The notes under the pieces are model-generated. The model was not told the origin of the DNA and did not search any database. It worked only from the letters and a program-made list of their open reading frames with translations. The position numbers were made by a program, and so were the translations under genes. Below are positions 59,612 to 64,000 of a stretch of DNA of 64,000 bases, piece by piece. The stretch is from Siphonodentalium dalli (taxonomy: Eukaryota; Mollusca; Scaphopoda; Gadilida; Siphonodentaliidae), in the NCBI GenBank assembly GCA_032622095.1, contig CP136068.1:137585989-137649988 (forward strand), written 5' to 3'. Within the stretch, counting starts at the first letter, position 1, and each line of letters begins with the position of its first letter.

Positions 59612-61028
59612 TTAACCATTTTATGACAAGAGCTGCACTGGTGCAGCATTAAATATCCTATGCCATTTCATTCTCATATATGCAAGTCTCCTGCATAAGA
59701 AAATGCACTGGCTTACAAGGTCAAGATAAAGGCCAATGTATTATCTTCGATGGGAGACTCTCATATATAATATAAGAAAATGCATTGGCACATGATTTTT
59801 GCAACATTTAAAGTCATTTAAGTCATGAACAGTGTTCGCGCTGGACCGAAAAAAACTTTAGCCAAAAGTTTAGCCAAATGAAATTTTATTAGCCAAATGA
59901 AAAAAACTTTAGCCAAATGTTTTTTGGCCAAATTAAAAAAAACTTTGGCCGATTAAATCATCGTCTTCTGGTCGGTTCACAATTAATGACTAAAACGTAA
60001 AATCTAACAGACACAGGTAAAATACACACTAATTTAAATAATTTTGATGAACTAGAAGTATTTTTATATATATCATTTATTAAAAATTTATTAATCTTTA
60101 TGTGAAATAGTGATTTTTTGGGGGGGGGGGGGGGGGGTAACCCGGGATTGACCTTAATGTCATTATTTTTTTGTTTTATATCAATATCTTTTTTTAAATC
60201 ATTAAATATTTATCCTTGCGAAAATATCTAATTGACATCTGGAAACTAATAACTTAATATTGTTACGCCATTATCAAATTACAATCTGTCATAAAAGCAT
60301 GCATATTATTTTGACTGTAGGCCTATCGGTATTGACGACAAATAGCCACAAAATATCTGTCGTGATTCACATTTGGCTGATTAAGCTATTGTCTTATACT
60401 TGGTGATCATAAACCTCGACCGTCATAAATACAATGTCATCATAAACATGCATTGTGCAGGCGCGCCGTGGGTGACCAGACAGACAATGGGCTGAATGGG
60501 GGATTTGGGGATTAAATGTAAAAATTAATAATGACCTTTTGCTGCTTCGTGCAGAGTGACGTAATCTTTCGCCAGATTAAAACAGCCCGTTGCGAAGAAA
60601 TTGCTTATATACCGGCGTCAATGCACTTTACAAAACATTGCTTTCTTCACATTGTCATAATTCAACCATGGTCGGTTAAATGTCCATGCGTCTTTGAATG
60701 TCCGTCATGTGAAAACTAAAGATGATTGCATATCACTTTGTGATCGCTTGATTGATAGAGTTGTCGATCGGGTTTCCCTTTGTACGATATTTCATAAGTA
60801 CGAAAATAATGAAATACTTTCGTCACCTAACTTCGTCTTGAATGTCGATCTATTGAGCGCTTTTATTAATTAGCATTCTGGCTCCATGCTTTCAGTCTCC
60901 ATTTGGGTTCAAAAAAAGTTTAGCCAAAAGTTTAGCCAAATGAAATTTTTATTAGCCAAATTCGAAAAAGATTAGCCATTGGCTAATTTGGCTACCGACA
61001 GCGCGAACACTGGTCATGAAAGGGTTAA
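59612..61028. mobile_element. TTAA element family C, interrupted by a hAT element
   Basis: Left TTAACCATTTTATGACAAGA and right GTCATGAAAGGGTTAA form the ends once 59830-61012 is set aside. Confidence 0.85.
59830..61012. mobile_element. hAT-type element, 1183 bp, nested in family C
   Basis: Perfect 8-bp duplications GTCATGAA at 59822-59829 and 61013-61020. Perfect 14-bp terminal inverted repeats CAGTGTTCGCGCTG / CAGCGCGAACACTG. Subterminal regions on both sides hold repeated TTTAGCCAAA words: five or more near 59860-59945 and four near 60915-60990. The interior (AT-rich, G-tract at 60120-60137) encodes no recognisable transposase. Non-autonomous. Confidence 0.93.
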
Positions 61029-61269
61029 AATATTCCTCATTGCACAGTTGATTATGTAAATAAAGGCTCATATCAACTGCATATTGATGATTTGCATTAC
61101 ATGTTGTTGAATTATAATAGAAAATTTCCTTGAAAATATAGAAAATTCAGCTTTAATAAAAACTACCCACTTGCAATTTTGGGACATTTAGGCCTCCAGA
61201 GTTTGGGCGGTATGCCACATTGGGGGGGGGGGGGGGGGGGGTATGCACCACCAGGCGACAGTCCATCTC

Positions 61270-61495
61270 TTGTCATATAGAGTTAGTCAACTTATTCTGT
61301 ACAATTCCAAATTACATATGAATGCAATGCTTACAATCAGGTGTTTTAATATAGTATGTACTGTACATAATGTACATTGAAATACATTCAGCAGGTCTGG
61401 CTAAACTTATTCTGTACAACTCCAAATTCTTTATGGAATCAATGCTTACGATCAGTGTTTTACTAGTATGACTACATTCAGCAGGTCAAGCTGGG
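61270..61495. repeat. Diverged copies of the 57.8/58.7-kb unit
   Basis: CAACTTATTCTGTACAA-TCC at about 57838, 58689, 61278 and about 61406, each followed by AAATT and ATGCAATGCTTA-type text. Confidence 0.65.
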
Positions 61496-61831
61496 ACATC
61501 CTGAATTCAACGATTAAAGTTATATTTAACTATAATAGTTCAAAATATATATTTTGCCGTTTTGTGTATTCGAAAAATGAGGGATAATCCAGAATTATAT
61601 TTCACAAAAAACGATTCAAAATCAGTGTCATAAACTCATTTTCATTATAATGACCATGTTGTTTGCATCATTGAAAGAGCACATGAGTATATTTTGCAAT
61701 AATCCATTGCTCAAATTCATTCAATTGTTGCAAATATTCTGTTGAGTATAATAGGAGATTGTGCCATAAATGGCCGGATTTAGTATACAGTACCCCTTTA
61801 AATATAACTGTAACAGCTGATTTCAGGATGT
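61496..61831. mobile_element. Short inverted-repeat element
   Basis: ACATCCTGAATTCAACGATT and onward pairs with the complementary right end AACAGCTGATTTCAGGATGT; arms of about 35 bp including AGTTATATTT. No target duplication resolved. Confidence 0.55.
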
Positions 61832-61868
61832 GCCTTGCCTGCTCAGGAGGAACACATTATATTGCTGG

Positions 61869-62323
61869 TTTAACCCTTTACCCAACAAAACGGCCAAAAA
61901 CGCTCAAATAAAGCTTCAACAGCCTAAAATATCTTCGGTCTGTCTCACTAACACCATACAAATATGGATATCATTGGAACCGGTTCATTGACCACATTGT
62001 GATGGTTACAGTTATGCCCTGTGCCAATGCATTCTCTTATACATGCGAGTCGACCATAGGTCGCCTCGCATATATAAGATAATGCATTGGCCTAAAAAAA
62101 ATCTTTTTTTAACACTTTTTACCATTTTTTCTTACATTCTTTAACAATTTTATAATTTTTTCTTACATTTTTTAACAATTTTTCTGCATTCTTTGACAAT
62201 TTTATCATTTTTAATATGTGTTAAGCCAATGCATTCTCTTATATATGCGAGGCGACCTATGGTCGACTCGCATATATAAGAGAATGCATTGGCACAGGGC
62301 CGTTCTGTTGGGTAAAGGGTTAA
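61869..62323. mobile_element. Twin-hairpin TTAA element (P1), copy e
   Basis: TTAA ends. First hairpin about 62022-62089 (one base change in an arm), second about 62226-62292. The spacer contains an extra copy of TTCTTACATT-TTTAACAATTT, making this the longest P1 copy. Its right TTAA (62320-62323) is shared with the next element. Confidence 0.88.
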
Positions 62324-62584
62324 CCATTTCATTACTAAATACTCATTGATGAGTAGTTATCCCTTAGGAAATGTTCAGATGATAAGTTCAACAAACGACC
62401 ATAGTTGACTTATTATCTGAACATTTCCCACCTGTGAATATGAATCCTTCTGCTCTGTATTATTTGTTTTTCTGTCTCTCGTCTGCTTATGTATCTTGAA
62501 CACCCATCAAAATTAATAATAGACCATTCCAATTTACACTTTTTTAATTTGGTGGGTAAATCCATTTGATATAGAAAGGGTTAA
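62320..62584. mobile_element. TTAA miniature element P2, sharing its TTAA with P1 copy e
   Basis: Left TTAACCATTTCATTACTAAA, right TTGATATAGAAAGGGTTAA; hairpin GGAAATGTTCAGATGATAAG with partner CTTATTATCTGAACATTTCC. Confidence 0.88.
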
Positions 62585-62599
62585 CAGGTAAGAAAAAAC

Positions 62600-62740
62600 T
62601 CATGTGAACAGTGGCACTGGAACATCCCAAGGGCAAGAGAAAGCAAGAGAAGGGAAGGAAACGGGCAGGACTTCCAGAAAGTGTTTTGAGTCAGTTACTG
62701 GGCATAAAAAATGATGTTTCAGTTGTAGATGCAAAAATGT
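62600..62740 (+). other. Possible exon, unconfirmed
   Basis: Between two P2 elements lies an open stretch with basic, purine-rich codons (EHPKGKRKQEKGRKRAGL then PESVLSQLLGIKNDVSVVDAK). GAACAG before TGGCACTGG could be an acceptor. No good donor is visible and no family is recognised. It lies upstream of the PHLDB-type exon on the same strand, so an additional or alternative exon is possible. Confidence 0.25.
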
Positions 62741-62763
62741 GCATGCTATGTTATTTTAGCTAT

Positions 62764-63024
62764 TTAACCATTACTGTACTAAAGCATCGTTGACGAGTAG
62801 TTATCTCTTAGGAAATGTTCAGATTATAAGTTCAACAAATGACCATAGGTCAAACTTATTATCTGAACATTTCCCACCAATGAATATTATTCCTACTGCA
62901 AGTTCAATTACAAGTCTGTTGTCTGCTCATATTTTCTGTAAACCCCCTTCAAATGGATATAGACCATTCCAAAATATACTTTTATAACTGGGTGGCAGAA
63001 TCCATTTAGTATAGAAAGGCTTAA
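62764..63024. mobile_element. TTAA miniature element P2
   Basis: TTAACCATTACTGTACTAAA left, TTTAGTATAGAAAGGCTTAA right; hairpin AATGTTCAGATTATAAGTTC with partner AACTTATTATCTGAACATT. Its right end is 31 nt before the acceptor of the 63056 exon. Confidence 0.88.
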
Positions 63025-63055
63025 TTCCTAATTTCCTAGTTTTATTATGTTTCAG

Positions 63056-63176
63056 GGTGGAGTTGAAATCACGGAGACAGACAATGCCTTGAAGGTTGCA
63101 GCAGATCTTCCACACCTCATCAGTCTCGGCAGCGGCCGGCTTTCCATCTCTGTTTCCATCATACCCATCGGTGAAG
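63056..63176 (+). CDS. PHLDB: Internal exon of an LL5/PHLDB-like gene (start of FHA region)
   Basis: A 121-bp exon with acceptor TTTTATTATGTTTCAG| and donor GAAG|GTGAGG. It reads in frame from GGT (63056) as GGVEITETDNALKVAADLP then HLISLGSGRLSISVSIIPIGE, ending one base into the next codon (phase 1). The pattern LKV----PHL-SLGSGRLS----L-P--EG is the segment just before and entering the N-terminal FHA domain of PHLDB1/PHLDB2 (LL5) proteins. These bind PIP3 through a C-terminal PH domain and tether microtubule ends at the cell cortex. Base composition is richer in GC than the surroundings. The next exon, expected to continue the FHA domain, is not in the window. Upstream exons are not identified. 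Identification rests on about 40 residues, so the family is likely but the paralogue is not assigned. Confidence 0.65.
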
Positions 63177-63200
63177 GTGAGGGCTTTCATCAAAACTTAG

Positions 63201-63350
63201 TTAACCCTTCCATGGCTGCATGGAGCTTCCTGAAATTTTGTGAAAACCCTGTGCCACTGCATTCTCTTATATATGTGCGTCTCCAATAGGGAGCCTCGCA
63301 TTTATATAAGAGAATACATTGGACTAATAGTGTGGTCGTCGGAGGGTTAG
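63201..63350. mobile_element. TTAA element family C, small decayed copy in the intron
   Basis: TTAACCCTTCCATGGCTGCA at the left; hairpin text GCATTCTCTTATATATGTGC and GCCTCGCATTTATATAAGAG; right end decayed (GGAGGGTTAG). It begins 24 nt after the exon's last base. Confidence 0.75.
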
Positions 63351-63372
63351 ACCCAGAAGAAATTGGTAAAGA

Positions 63373-63485
63373 AGCGGTTTTGGTGTCATTCGACGCGGGA
63401 GAATCTCGTGTATAACATATCCAAAATCCGCTAAAATCCGCTTTGGGCAAAATTCAGGATCCAAGATGGCGTCCAACATGGCTGC
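63373..63485. repeat. Dispersed repeat, partner of 45405-45520
   Basis: GGTGTCATTCGACGCGGGA, CATATCCAAAATCCGC and AAGATGGCGTCCAACATGG match 45418-45518 in order. Confidence 0.7.
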
Positions 63486-63785
63486 CGTTAGTCAAAAGAT
63501 ACTCTGACTGAGATTAATTCGATAATAGTGAGAACAAATGTTGTCATATGTATACAAATGTATACATTTTTGCAAAGGTAAAATATTGTGTCACCTGTTT
63601 ATGGCAAAAATGGAACCCCTCCTCCCAGATGGCCGCCAAAATGGCGCCCTAAACTCGAACATTTGAAGTTTTTGCCTAATATCTTAAAGATCAATTCCTG
63701 TTGTTTGATAATGGTTCAGACTGGCGACTTTGATTAGGCTTATTCATGTTAATTCAGCATTGGAGCAATGAAAGATACCATAAAT

Positions 63786-64000
63786 CAGGCCTTAAAATTC
63801 CCCCCAACTCACGGCGTTTACCGATGTCCCCAAATTATAGAAATGTCCCAAATTAGGAGCCACATTTGACCAAATTTCACCGCAAAATCGAAGAAATTTT
63901 GCCGAAAAAAAAAAATCATTCTTAAAATATGCTGTCGGAGCAACGCACCATAAACAATGTGTGAAACCGAAAGCGGAAGTTAAATTTTTACTCTTTCTGG
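63786..64000. mobile_element. Possible left end of a hAT element running off the window
   Basis: CAGGCCTTAAAATTCCCCCC is like a hAT 5' end (CAGG-CTTRAAATT), followed by repeated GTCCC-AAATTA and GACCAAATTTCACCG words as in hAT subterminal regions. The other end is not in the window, so this is tentative. Confidence 0.35.

Noticed and set aside
60531-60719. 62-residue frame inside the 59.8-kb hAT element
   Set aside because: Too short and without BED-finger or catalytic motifs to be called transposase.

Overview
The window is eukaryotic nuclear DNA: AT-rich, almost free of open coding sequence, and dense in transposon relics. Several repeats (diverged tandem units ending in 'GAGTTATGGCCCTTTG'-like text near 55 kb, and ~150-bp units near 59 kb) look like those I associate with marine invertebrates, probably lophotrochozoans such as molluscs. 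That placement is inference. No prokaryotic gene layout, rRNA, convincing tRNA gene or CRISPR array is visible.

Only one segment looks like an exon of a host gene: 63056-63176 (+), with good splice sites, encoding the start of an LL5/PHLDB-type FHA region. It sits between two short TTAA-flanked transposons, about 31 nt and 24 nt away. Much of the right part of the window may therefore be upstream or intronic sequence of that gene.

Layout. 0-10.3 kb: a block of about 2.4 kb is present twice (1-2326 and 7784-10271), separated by LINE fragments, a BED zinc-finger relic and a LINE ORF1-like relic. 11-18 kb: seven copies of a diverged satellite-like box, a 580-bp tandem duplication and a 28-bp minisatellite carrying CACGTG. 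18.9-22.5 kb: TTAA-flanked miniature elements and a (CT)n tract. 23-31 kb: an inverted copy of the 1-kb repeat, a 906-bp hAT element with perfect 8-bp target duplication, and four tandem arrays. 31-39 kb: foldback elements, more TTAA elements and a THAP-domain relic. 42-48 kb: two LINE reverse-transcriptase relics. 48-50.6 kb: a 2.2-kb Mutator-like (MULE) element with a decayed transposase. 51-61 kb: two hAT elements inserted inside TTAA miniature elements, a hAT-type foldback element and a PIF/Harbinger-type element with related empty sites nearby. 61-64 kb: more TTAA elements and the PHLDB exon.

Main theme: at least six sequence-distinct families of short inverted-repeat elements share TTAA flanks (piggyBac-type target), and other elements carry intact 7-9-bp target duplications, so insertion order can be read directly. 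No intact transposase was found, so all elements here are non-autonomous or dead. I found no clearly new molecular system; the most unusual structures are the twin-hairpin TTAA element, the MULE with four tandem boxes inside each terminal repeat, and the exon held between two such elements.
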